NCBI GenBank assembly: GCA_026874595.1
Contig: CM049317.1
Span: forward strand, 14,498,882-14,562,881
Reading direction: 5' to 3'
Length of the DNA: 64,000 bases
Origin: Sipunculus nudus
Taxonomy: Eukaryota > Annelida > Sipuncula > Golfingiida > Sipunculidae
Shown: positions 48,469 through 60,842 of the stretch, piece by piece
Position numbering within the stretch: position 1 is the stretch's first letter
Layout: each line of letters starts with the position of its first letter
Program-made: the position numbers and the translations under genes
Notes under the pieces: generated by a model
The model's input: the letters and a program-made list of their open reading frames with translations, nothing else
Told to the model about the DNA's origin: nothing
Database searches by the model: none

Positions 48469-49680
48469 ACGCTGCGCTATAGTTAAATTTTCATGGTGTA
48501 TCATTTTCAGAAAAAAAAGCCGGACTGGAGTGTTAGCTCTTGGGGTTTGTATAGGCACTCAGCTCAAATTATAGGCTAGAACCTGTTCAATCTTAATTTT
48601 TTCCACAACCTGATATATGGAATAGCCGGATATTACAATATCGATACTGTTTACAGTCATATACCAAAATATAGTTATAAACTAAATGCCCGGGTAATTA
48701 TTAGCGTTTAACGATATTATGACAGCTAACGGCAAATATCGAACAGGAATAAGCCGATGTACGTTCAAAATACATATATACGTGTACATACTCACGCGGC
48801 TTACTTCAGTGTAACTGAGTGCACCCTTATGTGGAGTACTATTAAGGTCATCATTATTCAATGACACCAATGGGGGCACTTCTGTTTTATGGTTATGCAT
48901 GTGTTTTGATTTTTCCTCATATACCATGCCTTCATGTAGGCCACATCAGTACAAAATACTATAGTATCACTTTGGGATGATAACGAGCTATAGTCAAATA
49001 TTAATTTTAGCCTTCTAATTTCGCGACATAATGCGCCTTATCACGTATATAAACCGGATATTAAAGCAGTATATTGTATACGCCACATAAACAAATTTAC
49101 GTTTTCTTAGTAACTGTGTACCATTGAGGAGTTACACTTGCACGCACGCTTATAAATAGATGTATAAATTGGCAGTTCTGGATGCTTTAGGCCCACTCTA
49201 TGAAAAAATTGGGATTTTTTTATAACTCACTGTAGCATTCAAAGGGGAACAAAGTGGTATGCAAAAAAAGTTATTACATGACATAATTTAATCAAATTCG
49301 CACTAAACCTATATTTCATACAGCATGTTTCATGTATAGACAGGCACAACATCTGAAAATGTGAAAAGTGGGGAAATTTTCATAATGTACATCTGGCTTT
49401 TATATAAACTAATAAACACAGACAATGATAAATGTCTTTGTATATATTATGTATAAATCATGGTCTAATGACTTACCTAAACTAATTCCTCGTTAGGTTT
49501 TATCTTAGCAAGGCAAAAAAAAAGGATTATTCCTGATGAAAAAATATACTTCATGAATAATTCTAATCCAATTAGGATTATCAAGAATATTTTTATCGGA
49601 GTACTTGATTTGCTATAGGAAATATAATAAAACTGAATTAAGTAATATTATACCTGTAATTTATAAACTCAATTGAAATA
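48467..49680. other. Intergenic sequence, no gene recognised
   Basis: AT-rich, no frame or repeat recognised. Confidence 0.4.
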
Positions 49681-49701
49681 ATCTCTCTCTCTCTCTCTCT
49701 C
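49681..49701. repeat. (TC)n microsatellite
   Basis: About ten TC dinucleotides. Confidence 0.9.
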
Positions 49702-49771
49702 GATCATAGGTGAAGAAGCCCACGGTCCATCTGTGCTCCATAAAAATCAAGCTGCCATTGTCCACAGACTA

Positions 49772-49892
49772 CAGGGGCGGATCCAGGATTTAGGAAGGGG
49801 GGGGGGGGGGAGTCCAAACCAGAAGGACTAAGGAAACACTCATAAAAAAGGGTCCCCACGTCCTCCTGGACAACCCCCTGGATCCGCTACTG
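49772..49892. mobile_element. hAT-like MITE with CGGATCCAGG ends
   Basis: The left end CAGGGGCGGATCCAGG and the right end, complement of CCCTGGATCCGCTACTG, form TIRs of about 16 bp around a G-run. CAGGGGCGGATCCAG-type ends are common among hAT MITEs. A clear 8-bp duplication is not visible. Confidence 0.55.
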
Positions 49893-50255
49893 GACATTAT
49901 TAACTTATCCAGCATGTGACTGACAATGGCCAGGAACGTCCGTCCGTTGTCCTTCAGTGAAATCATGGAGGACGCACGCTAATTACGACATATATTCATT
50001 GTCGTCATGACAATAACCAGTAGTGAATTACAAAGTGAGGAATTTTGTCCAACACGGCATTATTACTTAACCTTGCACCCATAACAGCACATCTTGAAAA
50101 AAGTTTGATTCTGGCACTAAAAAATCTGCACATGCAGATTTTTTTCCAAACTAGATCTATGCATCCGTCCTAGTATAATAATTTAAGCCATATCATTCCA
50201 CATGTGGATATAATCCTGCCTATATCAATTGTCTATATATATCCCCCAAATATTA

Positions 50256-50260
<5 letters not shown>
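49893..50260. other. Intergenic sequence, no gene recognised
   Basis: Contains the small inverted repeat AAAATCTGCACATGCAGATTTTT at about 50124-50146; nothing else recognised. Confidence 0.4.

Positions 50261-50314
<54 letters not shown>
50261..50314. repeat. (AT)n microsatellite
   Basis: About 54 bp of TA dinucleotides. Confidence 0.95.
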
Positions 50315-50321
<7 letters not shown>

Positions 50322-50937
50322 AGCTGATGTACTAATACAAATATATCAAAACATCATTTCAAAAAATGGCATAAGATGGATCTTAGTGTAATCCCAACAT
50401 AAGAAACTCTTCTTAACTAATAAATATTTCAAAGAATCCGCATCTAATCAACAGTCATAGGCCTACATATCACATTTCGAAAAGACATTATTGTATGGCT
50501 TCTTAATTATATTGTAAACCGACACGTTCCAGTTAGTCCTTTTGTTCAGTCATTTCCAAAGGCCTTGAAACTTTTGTCTCATCAAATGAACCATTGATTA
50601 TGGAAAAACACAATTATATCTATCCCATGGTAAATTTCAAACCCTAGACCAGGAAGTGGGCCAGTGCATTAATCCGCGCTCCAAATGATGCTTGCTTTCA
50701 TATCTGTCCTACAAACATAACATCTATAGAACTTTCCACCCAAACGAACGCAAACATGAAACATTTTTCTTGTCTGATTAGGCTGATCTTTAATCCTTTT
50801 TTGTTATTATGGGTTATCTTTAGAAATTAGACAAAAATGTGGTTTAGATTTCACCATGTGAGTTTTTTAACAGCCGCTGCGTATATAATACTACTACCGA
50901 ATAACGGACCACGTGGCCAAGCTTAATGAATGAAAAC
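50315..50937. other. EPC upstream flank, no feature recognised
   Basis: AT-rich; possible distal promoter region of the EPC gene. Confidence 0.35.
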
Positions 50938-51215
50938 ATATGCGCGCGCAGGTGCTCGCTCGCTGAATTGTGGGAACAAGAATATGGGTTTTGACTCCGC
51001 CATGATGGATTGCCAGAAACCACGAAAAAGTAGCCGTGTTTTGGGCTTATTTTGAGTTATATAGGGACATTCTCGACTTGGGACCTTTCTTACAGGATAC
51101 TAGGAATCCACATCTTTCACATGGAGTATATAGTGTTGTTATTCATGCTCTCTGGATAGAGAAAACCTACAGGAATTATTTGGGGCAGCTCATTAGCATA
51201 TTTGGGGTCACCACG
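50938..51215 (+). promoter_or_regulatory. EPC promoter and 5'UTR region
   Basis: A local CpG-richer patch (GCGCGCGCAGGTGCTCGCTCG at about 50942-50962) precedes the first coding exon. Two upstream ORFs are visible: MMDCQKPRKSSRVLGLF from 51002, in a favourable CCGCCATGATGG context, and a second from 51120. The transcription start is not determinable. Confidence 0.45.
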
Positions 51216-51368
51216 ATGAGCAAGCTGTCATTCCGTGCACGGGCGCTGGACGCCACCAAGCCAATGCCTGTTTATGAGGCTGAGGAGATCCCAGATCTCC
51301 CGGATTTTGCAGCAATTAATCGTGCAGTACCGCAAATGCCTACAGGAATGGAAAAGGAGGAGGAAACG
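51216..51368 (+). CDS. EPC1: Enhancer of Polycomb homologue, first coding exon
   Basis: 51 codons, MSKLSFRARALDATKPMPVY through INRAVPQMPTGMEKEEET, then donor ACG|GTATGT in phase 0. This is the near-invariant N-terminus of the EPcA domain of EPC1/EPC2 (Drosophila E(Pc), yeast Epl1), the scaffold that links the Tip60/NuA4 acetyltransferase to nucleosomes in the nucleus. The start is secure: MSKLSFRARALD is conserved, A is at -3, and no other ATG exists in this frame back to a stop at 51003. The rest of the protein (about 800 residues in relatives) is not found in the remaining 12.6 kb, so intron 1 is longer than that. EPC1 versus EPC2 cannot be decided; invertebrates usually have one gene. Confidence 0.93.
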
Positions 51369-52913
51369 GTATGTATTCTTTGTTCCCATCGAGGCACGCA
51401 GTGGCGGCCATATTGAAATTCAGTCGCTCATGAGACGCGTACTTAATGCACAGAAATACACAAATTCAGACGCGTTTTCTACCTATGAGTGGTATTAGAA
51501 TTACATAGCAATGTATGACCTAACGTTTGAAATCATAGATAATGATAAACTACGTACTCTTCCGCACAAATGTTGTGAATCGTCTTCTTGAAAATTACGG
51601 TCACGTGATTATTGATTTCCGCTTCCGGCGGTATGTTTACAAACATGTCAGTTCACGGTGGAACATTGACATGCCAATGCAAAACACTTTTGACAGCAAA
51701 AGGTTGTTTCCTGATTGATACATTTAGAATGTACTAAGCAGACGAAATTTTCGTAAATCTTTCACAATATTAAATGCAATGTATATTATTTTTTTAAAAC
51801 ATTTCTCTGAACCCAAAAAAGAACATATTTAACAGTTAACACATCAAAACTGCTGATATTATAGGTTGTTTGCCACAGATCACTGCCAGTATTGGCATTA
51901 TTATAAGGCAAGGATTGGTTCATTATTATATTTATCATTGACAAATTTGAACTGATGTATTATCTTAAGTTATGGACAATTATTAACAGCTACATTGTCT
52001 TTATGTCACATTGTGTATGGTGCCGCATTGTTGCGGGGTCTTGTTAACATTTTAATTTAAGTCTTGGAGCGAGTATAGAATCTGGTCTACATGGACAAGG
52101 TTATGGGTGTATGCAGCCTGATGTAAAGATGTTTAGGATTCATGTAATGGAGAAGTAAGAGGCATGTCGATGTCATATCACCAGGCATGTCATGGGCCTG
52201 TCATGGCTTATGTTGATTACTACTAATATGAGACGGTCCAGACAGTTTAGACCCATCTTGGAAATGAAGACCATATTCTATACTCAGGCAAAAATGAGTC
52301 TTTATGGCATGTCAGTTTACAAGTATTTACATGTGGTTACTCAGCCCAAGTGTGTGCACATCCTTTCAAACATATGCTTCAACAGACTGTGAATAAATGA
52401 CATCTTGATGTGTGGTTATATTACTTCTGTCTGCAAAATGCTTTTATTTTTTTTTAAGTATGCATTTTAACAGGTGGAGTATCACAAAATATTTTGCAAG
52501 AATCTTAAGAATATTAACAAGATTGATTTATGAGATATAAATGAAATATGCTGGTGACCACTGTCCAGTTTTGCTCATGAACATAAGCAAAACTTAGCAC
52601 CAGCATTCTTTCATGACATTGACCATTCTCTGCAAGATAGACATTTACTGTCATAGGACCAGACGTTGAGTAACATTAACGTCATGAAAACTTGTTGCAC
52701 AGAATAAAGAGCAAGCCCCCTGAATGATAATAACATAAAAACATTAAATAACTAAAAATTTACATTGAACATGTTCATATTATTATCTGTTGGTCGACTG
52801 ACAGTTTCCAAACTACTGTGCGGCCTTCTGACCATGCATGCATATAGTTAAGCGGTATGACCTTTTCACACTAGGTGGCATGCATGTAGCCCATAGGCAG
52901 CTTCGGCCTAAAA
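51369..52913. other. EPC intron 1, no feature recognised
   Basis: Short open frames only; none resembles the next part of EPC. Confidence 0.5.
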
Positions 52914-53029
52914 GTCAGGCCTTGCCTTTTGAAAACGGCACGGGAGTGAAAAATCACTACCCTCGTGGAGTAAAGGCGAGTGGTTCACTCGCCTGAAATT
53001 AGAGTGTTAAAATTTACTCTCTAATTCAT

Positions 53030-53935
53030 TAATATATCATAATACAGTTCATTAGGGTATAGTTTACCTTTCTTGCAGTATCAGGTGAAAAATGTTTACC
53101 CATAAGGTCAACAGATTAACTTATATTGTAATATAACTAATAACCATAATTTTAATGTTTACAAACAAAATTCCATGATCATTTACTAACAGCATAATTT
53201 GTATTTTTATACACTAATAACTAAAATATTTTGGTTGTGATGGCATTATAACACATATTTATTTCAGAATTCATTATTCAAAATGAAATATTTACAAACA
53301 ATTATTTATTTAAGATATTTTTGTTGAAGTTGGGCCGCATGAAATCTCACCAACTGATGAGTCCGGGGGATACTTCAGTTAATTGGCCCTTTAACATAAA
53401 CGAAAAGTCTTAACAAATAAAATGATAAGAAAGAAATTAGTATAAGAAGAGGAGAAGATAATTCCAGAAGTGGTGAATTAAAGGTATATCGTTTGGTATA
53501 TGAATCGACATGCATGCGGGTATGGCCTCTTGGCTAAATCTAAATTTTTTTTTTTTTAGTTAACTGACGGAGTTTTAGTAGGTATGACGGAAAACCACGT
53601 GCCAATGTCCATCTGTTCATTCTTCTTCTTGGTTCAATAAAAAGTCAATGATAAAGTCAATAAAATAAAAATATATATATATTTTAAAAAAATCTGTACG
53701 AATATTGCATCTAGTACCTGAACACTTCTAAAAATCAACTGTTTCCCCTTTTGTTAATCTAAATAAAGGTATCAGATAGCCACGTCAAAGTGTACATTTT
53801 TTCGTGGTGCCATGTGTGAGTGATGTGTCAGTTGACCATCGCTACAAACACCTATTATCTGTTCATATATCGTTCGACAAATGTCAATTGCAGAAACTGC
53901 CGAGCTTCATTTCAGTCAACAATAATTGTATCGCC
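53030..53935. other. Unassigned interior of the double-hairpin segment
   Basis: AT-rich; no transposase-like frame, gene or tandem repeat recognised. Confidence 0.4.
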
Positions 53936-55537
53936 AGACATAGTCTGGAGATACTATGGTTTAGGCATGGTCGCGCCGCCGCCGCAGAGATTTCTTTTGG
54001 ACACAATAACTCAGAAAATATTTCACGGATCTTTACCAAACTTGGAATATGTATAGATATGGGTGAGAGGACGACGCCTATTTAAAATGAGGTCATGACC
54101 TCAACTAGGAGAGTGACCTTGACCTTGAATAGGTTCAATTTTGGGGAAAATCACACAAATTCTTAAATATCTCAAGAAAACTTGCATGGATTGATCCCAA
54201 AATCAAGTTGATCGAAGATCATGGATAGGGTTGTCATGTTCCAGAAACTGGTGGCGCCACCTATTATTCTTTATTTGTTTTCATGCCGTTTAATATCCCC
54301 AAAATTGTTACTTGACAGTACTGTGAGCATTATAAGTCAAAAACTAATGGACAGATTTCTTTCATATTATGCAAATACATAGATATGGGTTATGGGATGT
54401 TGTTTATTTAAATTGGGGTCATGACCTTTCCTATGAGAGTGGCCTTGACCTTGAATATTGCCATATATGGTGAAAATCACACAAAATCATTAATTTCTCA
54501 ATAAGGGATGCATGCATTGGTCCAAAAATCAACTTGACAGAAGATCTTGGATAGTAATGTCATGTACCAGAAACAGGTGGCGCCACCTGTTATTCTTTTA
54601 CTTGTTTTTGTGCCGTTTAATACCCCATCATTGCCACTTAACAGTACATTTATAACCTGTGAGCATTATAAGTCAAAAACTGATGGACAGATTTCTTTCA
54701 TATTATGCATTTACATAGACATGGGTTATGGGATGATGTACATATAAATTGGGGTCATGACCTTTCCTATTAGAGTGGCCTTGACCTTGAATATTGCCAT
54801 ATATGGTGAAAATTACACAAAATCATTAATATCTCAATAAGGGATGCATGCATTGGTCCAAAAATCAACATGTCGAAGATCTTGGAAAGTATTGTGATGT
54901 GCCGGAAACAGGTGGCGCCACCTGTTATTCTTTTACTTGTTTTGTGCCGTTTAATACCCCATCATTGCCATTTATCAGTACTGTGAGCATTATAAATCAA
55001 AAACTAATGGACAAATTTCTTTCATATTATGCATATACATGGATAATGGTTATAGGATAATGTTTATTTGAATAGGGGTCATGACCTTTCCAATGAGTGG
55101 CCTTGACCTTGAATATTGCCATATATGGTGAAAATCACACAAAATCATTAATTTCTCAATAAGGGATGCATTGATTGGTCCAAAAATCAACTTGAATGAA
55201 GATCTTGGATAGTGTTGTCATGTACGGGAAACAGGTGGTGCCACCTGTTATTCTTTTACTTGTTTTCGTGCCGTTTAATACCCCATCATTGCCACTTAAC
55301 AGTATTGTGAGCATTATAAGTCAAAAACTAATGGACAGATTTCCTGCATATACATAGACATGGGTTAGGGGATGATGTATATTGAAATTTGGATCATGAC
55401 CTTTTCTATGAGAATGACCTTTTCTATGAGTGTGGTCTGATATTAATTGTTGCTGAAGATGGGGGGCCCATTCTTAAAGGGGGGGGGGGATTAATTGTCT
55501 GGGGATACTATGGCACCGCGTGCCAAGAAATATCTAG
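53936..55537 (+). mobile_element. Helitron-like element C
   Basis: The head TCTGGAGATACTATGG (53944) and CGCGCCGCCGCCGCAGAG are followed by units of about 330 bp carrying GGTGGCGCCACC (54250, 54578, 54912) or GGTGGTGCCACC (55236), and GACCTTGACCTTGAAT-type blocks. The 3' end has GGGGATACTATGG, hairpin GGCAC-CGC-GTGCC (55512-55524) and CTAG (55534-55537), the Helitron 3' layout. Non-autonomous. It shares the head style and palindrome with family B but not the unit sequence. Confidence 0.6.
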
Positions 55538-56400
55538 TTATAAATAGACCAAACTTGCTTTTTAAGCGGGCCAGACATGTTTTGTAACTTGCTCTACAAC
55601 GGTGGGAATTCATGTGCCTAACTGCAGAAAGCGTCGGTCGGTTGCTGAAACATACAACAGGTCACAGAGGTCACGGGGCGATTTAGGCTTGAACATGCGA
55701 ATATTGACGTGAGGGATTTCCTATTCAAATTAAGACATGTGACAAATGTATCCAATTGCGCACGAGAAAGTTCTGAATTATAAAGAACATAAGACATGCG
55801 CAGAAAACGATTGAGTAGGCCTATTGACGATATCCGTCTAGACCAAACGAAGTCATGGATTCCGCAGTTGTGGAAGCTTGAAATATTCACACGACAAAGA
55901 CAAGAAATTAACTAGATGCCCTTTAAGTTGTCACGTTTTCATATGTCATAAAAATTTAAAAGTTTTGGACTGGAGTGAATCTGTGACGGTCGGAAGAGAC
56001 AGTTCCGGTTAAAATCGTTCATCAGTTAACAAATATTCCATTGTAATTGAAGCCGGACTTGCGGTCAGTGTATATAATTTTTAATTATAATTTAGACTCG
56101 TGTGTTTCTTCATTGAACATTAAAAAATTTAACAAATTAATACAGATTTCATTAGCACCACGTGACATTTCGTCGTCGAAGTCGATACCCTCTCAGCTAG
56201 TCTGGCGGTTCCGTCAAGCGTACAACGCGTCCAGGTAACAACATGACTTGCATCACAATACCGGGAGGATGTTCAATACGTGTAACGGCACTGCTTGGCT
56301 GCAACCGTCTTCTAATTCAAGTACCCGTACCCGCCCAATCTGGACTTCGAGCCAATCGTTTGAGATCCATAAAAAAAGTTTTGGAAGGCTCTGAATGCCA
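55538..56400. other. Unassigned sequence in EPC intron
   Basis: Somewhat GC-richer than its surroundings, with short open frames on both strands but no recognisable domain. Confidence 0.4.
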
Positions 56401-56472
56401 GGAGAGTGATTATTAACTCTCCTAAAGTCTGTTTTAGGCGAGCGAGCTCGCCTCAAAAAGCAAGGCCTGAAA

Positions 56473-57239
56473 AGTGTGTGTTTATCTTAAATATGTTTAA
56501 TTTTGTCATGGCAAGTTTTCAGGAAACTGTTTTTTTTTGGGGGGGGGGGTATAACAAGCTGTTATCAGTTAGCTTTATTTACAATTTACGGCAGTGATCT
56601 GGCCTTTGTTTATTATCCGGAAAACTCTCAGGTTTTTGGAAACACTTGCATTTGTTGTCAACATATTCATTCAAAATAGGCGGCCTGTTGTGAAACCCTG
56701 GTCAGTAGGAAAATGGCTTGCCGGGATAATGGCGAACAGAAGGATCGAGATCTGGGAAGCCTGTTCTGGGTTGTAAAGTTAGACTGTAAAGCGTTTCAGA
56801 TACCGTGACAAGTATTATTTTCTACCCAGACTTGTTAAAAAATACACATAGAAAGAAAATGATTTATCATTTATACCCAGATGTCACTTTTTCATTGGAT
56901 ATTTAGGTCGTGCAAAATTATTCGGGGACGTATATTTTGCACCACTAAAAATGAAAGCTTTTTCCAAGACTGAAGTAGCCTGGCACTTAAAGCCTACTAT
57001 TCACCAGTCTTGGAGAATTTATGTGATTACTTGATTACTCTCTGTACATATTAATAAACTGTACTACTTGCAAGGTTCTTTTAACACCCCTATAATGGTT
57101 TGACTTTGGGGCCTTACCTTGGTTTTGAGCTTTTTTATTTACAGTGTACAAAAATGTGCCCATGTTGACAAATCGAAAATTTATTGCACTGACTGATGTT
57201 GTTGTTGGAAATATTTTATTGACATTTTGATTGGTACAA
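56473..57239. other. EPC intron, no feature recognised
   Basis: Contains a T8/G10 run at about 56530-56550; otherwise featureless. Confidence 0.4.
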
Positions 57240-57770
57240 CTTACATGTAACATCATGGTACAGATTACTTGGGATTGAGCACAAGCATAGCTCATCAGTA
57301 GCTTTTCACAGTTTGTTTCATTTACAACAATATCACCAAGTAATTGACCAAGCAAAGATTTTGCGTGGTAATGGAAATAATTACATGAATATAAGAAATG
57401 AATCTTACATAAACTAAAGAAATACAGAGTTTAAAGAGGAAATTGAGTGGTATAGATAGAAGTATGAATGGACATTTTGTTAGAGAATTTTTTTCAGGGG
57501 GTTTATACACATTATCAGATTGGCAGATTCATGTTAAATTCAAGCAAAACATTTGGTATCTTCAATGAAATTTTGTATGCATTCAGATAATTTCTTATTG
57601 AATGAGTAATTCCTACTAAGATCACCAAACCATATCATGTCAGCAATTAGAGTTGTGTTCATTTCATTTTCAAACTGATAAAGATGCTTAAGTCTATCCA
57701 AGTGATGTAGGAGTAAAAAGTGATGGATGTCTGACAAAAAAAATGGGGGGGACAGGTATGTCTGTTGTGT
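57240..57770 (-). other. Unrecognised coding-like stretches on the - strand
   Basis: On the - strand a strong acceptor-like CCCCCCATTTTTTTTGTCAG precedes an open segment (about 57738-57540) with residues DRLKHLYQFENEMNTTLIAD and FGDLSRNYSFNKK. A second segment (57355-57248) reads LGQLLGDIVVNETNCEKLL and ends at ATGTTACAT|GTAAGT, a good donor. The composition is protein-like, but no family is recognised and the frame between the two is not shown to join. It could be a relic of a mobile element or an antisense exon. Confidence 0.2.
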
Positions 57771-57803
57771 TAGAAGACATCCAGTGGTGACTAAAATGAA
57801 CAT

Positions 57804-60800
57804 TTAAATTTCATTTCTATATTTTCACAGTGAGTCAGTGAGCCATATATAATAACTGTTAACCAGTTGAAATTGTAAATGAAAATAGAGAATGCAGCTG
57901 CTGAGGAAGTACCATGTTGTGACTGTTGAAGAAACTAAGGCTGGTGTGACAATGGAAATCATGATGCGCACAGCTGCCACAGCAGTATTTTATTGGCTGT
58001 AGTATTGATGATGAACCATGTCATGTGAGGATTTTAATATATTTGAAAGGTCACATAAGTATCATAAAGTTAATGCCTAAAGGCCAAAACACACTGGCGC
58101 GGATGGCAAAGTGATAAAAATAGCTTCCTTATATATGACTAATGACAAAATGTTCACTAGTGAGGGCAGCCATGCGGCAAGTTTCTGCTCCCAAAGTGAT
58201 TTTGTGAACTTGTGATTATCATAAATTATGTATTATGTCTGTTGAAAATCTAGTAAAATGCATTTAATTTACAGGGTAATTATATGTAAACCTCTATATG
58301 TGGTAAAGTAAGCAAGTATTAAAATATAACATATATATAACAACAACATGTAGGCATATGCATGTTAACAAATAATTCTTTAATATATAAATTTAAAGCA
58401 AATTTATATGATAAGTGAAGCTGGAAAGTCATGTTTAGCAAAATGAAAGTTTTAACATATCCTTGAGATCCTGAAAATACAGGCATCCGGCCCCTTAAGA
58501 TTTTAACCTCTGATTATTCACCTGGTTTGGTGTTGTCATATCATGACTTGAGGGAAACATATTTAATTCATGATTATCAAGTATCCTTCAGTATAAATCA
58601 TTGCAGAAATTAAGATACAGAGCAGGCCATAATTATGTTAATAGACTCAAATTGGGCCCCAGGACACTGAGGACAAACTTGTCCTACTTGAGAGCCCTTG
58701 GACAACGTGTGTTTGAAAATGTGGTTGTAAAATTACTGGCCAGTTGATTATATTTGTACTTGCAGTATAGTTTTACATGATTTCCTATCAGGCTACGTAG
58801 CAGTCCTTTAATTTATTATCGGCAGTTTTGTGTCCACTGGATCTTACAAAGAACAGTAATAAGAAAAAAAATTATTAACACATTCATAGATTAGACAGGT
58901 CTTGTCATGAAAGTGTTTTTACTGATGCTCAGTGTAGTAGGTAATGAAAGTGAATTATATATGCCTTTTAAGGTGAGCAGGAAATAATTAATTTACAACA
59001 AATATGACTAAAAGAGGAGAGTAGAATCTAGTTTTGACTTTCCAGCAATGGGCTTAGAGCCAGAATCTCACAGCTTCTGCAGTCTTAGGCATGAGTTCTG
59101 TTACCAAGACGTGCTGTTATTTATGGATAATTCCTAGTTCATTCTATTTTGCACATACTAAACTTAAAGAAAAAAAAATATGGATACATATTTTTGTTTC
59201 ATGGCTATCTTATTTTCATTTGATGGATAATTATTGTGTTCATGCTATGGACCAGTACCCTAAAAAGTTTCATAGGCAGCTCATGTAGCTGGTATGATGT
59301 CGTCAACTAAATTGACATTATATTTCACATAAATGCATTGGTTTTCTAAATGCTGTCACATAAGCAAATTTGCATATTTAATTTCATCCCTAGCTCAGAA
59401 AGTTGTGGAAACCATGTCCTAGTACTGCTACACTGTATATAAATAAGGTCAGTGGACAACTTGTAAAATATTTATGGAAATATATTATTTTTTTTTTGCC
59501 TTGCCATCTCAGGTCCAGCTCTCCTTAAAAAAATATTTAGCCACAATAATTTTGATATCAATAATATAAAAAAATAACAATCAAGAATTTTCTTTTTGAT
59601 GAAATGCCATTTAATATTTCATAATATTCATTGTATAATTTTGTATTTCAAAGTGAAATGCAATTGACAAATCGGAAGAAATTATTCCACAATCTGCCAC
59701 TTTCTCCAAAATCACATCTTTAGGTTTTATTTTTGCAAATTTATGCTGAGCTGCATTGAAAATAGGCAATGGTAATTAGTCACCAATATTGTAGTCACTA
59801 GACATTTTCCCCAGCTAATCTGTAAGAAATTTAGTGTTTGGCGAAAGGTTATATAAGGAATGAGGGCCCTGCCTTCTGTATTTTTTACTGTGTAACATTA
59901 TCAGAAACCTTTTTTGGCTTGTCAGAGTTACATGTTCTGTGATGTGGCTCAGTTTCGTAGTTGTTAGGATTTGGTACCATCCTTTTAGTTCATTATATGC
60001 CACTGATCCTCGTCAGGCTGATTATTTTAAACCTAGTGTGTAACCAAGGCTTAATCATGAAAGTTCTTCACTGACAGAAAAAGTAATTTGTATTTGAGTG
60101 CTGTTTTCGAGGAGTGTAAAAAATTATCGAAGTTAATGGAAGGTCTGCAATCTGTCTTATTCCCAGGCAAGCAACAAAACCTGTGACTTAATAGGTTAAT
60201 GATGCAGTCCATCTTTCAGATAAATTGTACTGTCTCCTGTATGGCCGACATCAATATCCGCCTTGCTGGCTAGAGTAGGACCAGTTTAACCTGATGCCTG
60301 TTTGTGAGGGTCCCTGAGAAAAATTGTGATGGATAGAGGAAGAATGGAAAGTTGTTAACCTACAGGATGAAACCCCTTGGCATGAGAACGTTCAGTTAAA
60401 CATAATAAAAATAAATAAATAACGGAAAACTTGAAGTTCGGCTGCTCCTAAACCCTGAGGACTTGCCAGGCAGCACAAATACAGGTCATTTTACACTCTT
60501 GTGTTTCATTCCAAACGGATAAGGGACAGTCTTTACGGATATTAAGTATGTCACAAATACATACCCTCTAAAGAGTCTTCCATGCACCACTGTCTAGTTA
60601 AATCTGAGTAAGACACGGTATTTAAGGAGTATGTGATTCAGGTTTAACCCTGACATCAAGATGATTGTACAGATTTGCGTAGATACACTTATTAAAGAAA
60701 AAAGGTACATATCTATTATCTGGATTAAACAGGTTGAAATAATTTTGCTTTCTTGTATCTTGTATCTCCTGTAAAAACAATATTAATTATTAACCAGGCA

Positions 60801-60842
60801 TTGATGATTGTGTATAATACTATGGGACTTGTGCATTGTAAG
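57804..60842. other. EPC intron, no feature recognised
   Basis: Three kilobases of AT-rich sequence with only short frames; no repeat family from elsewhere in the window is recognised. Confidence 0.5.

Larger units (their letters stand above)
52914..56472. mobile_element. 3.5 kb segment with inverted double-hairpin ends
   Basis: Left CAGGCCTTGCCTTTTGA (52917 on) and right, complement of TCAAAAAGCAAGGCCTG (56453-56469), are inverted. Inside each end are paired hairpins: AGGCGAGTG/CACTCGCCT (52974-52994) with AGAGT/ACTCT on the left, and AGGCGAG/CTCGCCT (56436-56453) with GGAGAGT/ACTCTCC (56401-56422) on the right. Either one element with structured TIRs or two opposed small elements. No transposase recognised inside; a Helitron-like element occupies part of it. 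Confidence 0.45.

Noticed and set aside
51006-51215. 60-residue N-terminal extension of EPC
   Set aside because: The frame is open but has no ATG, and the conserved start MSKLSFRAR is at 51216.
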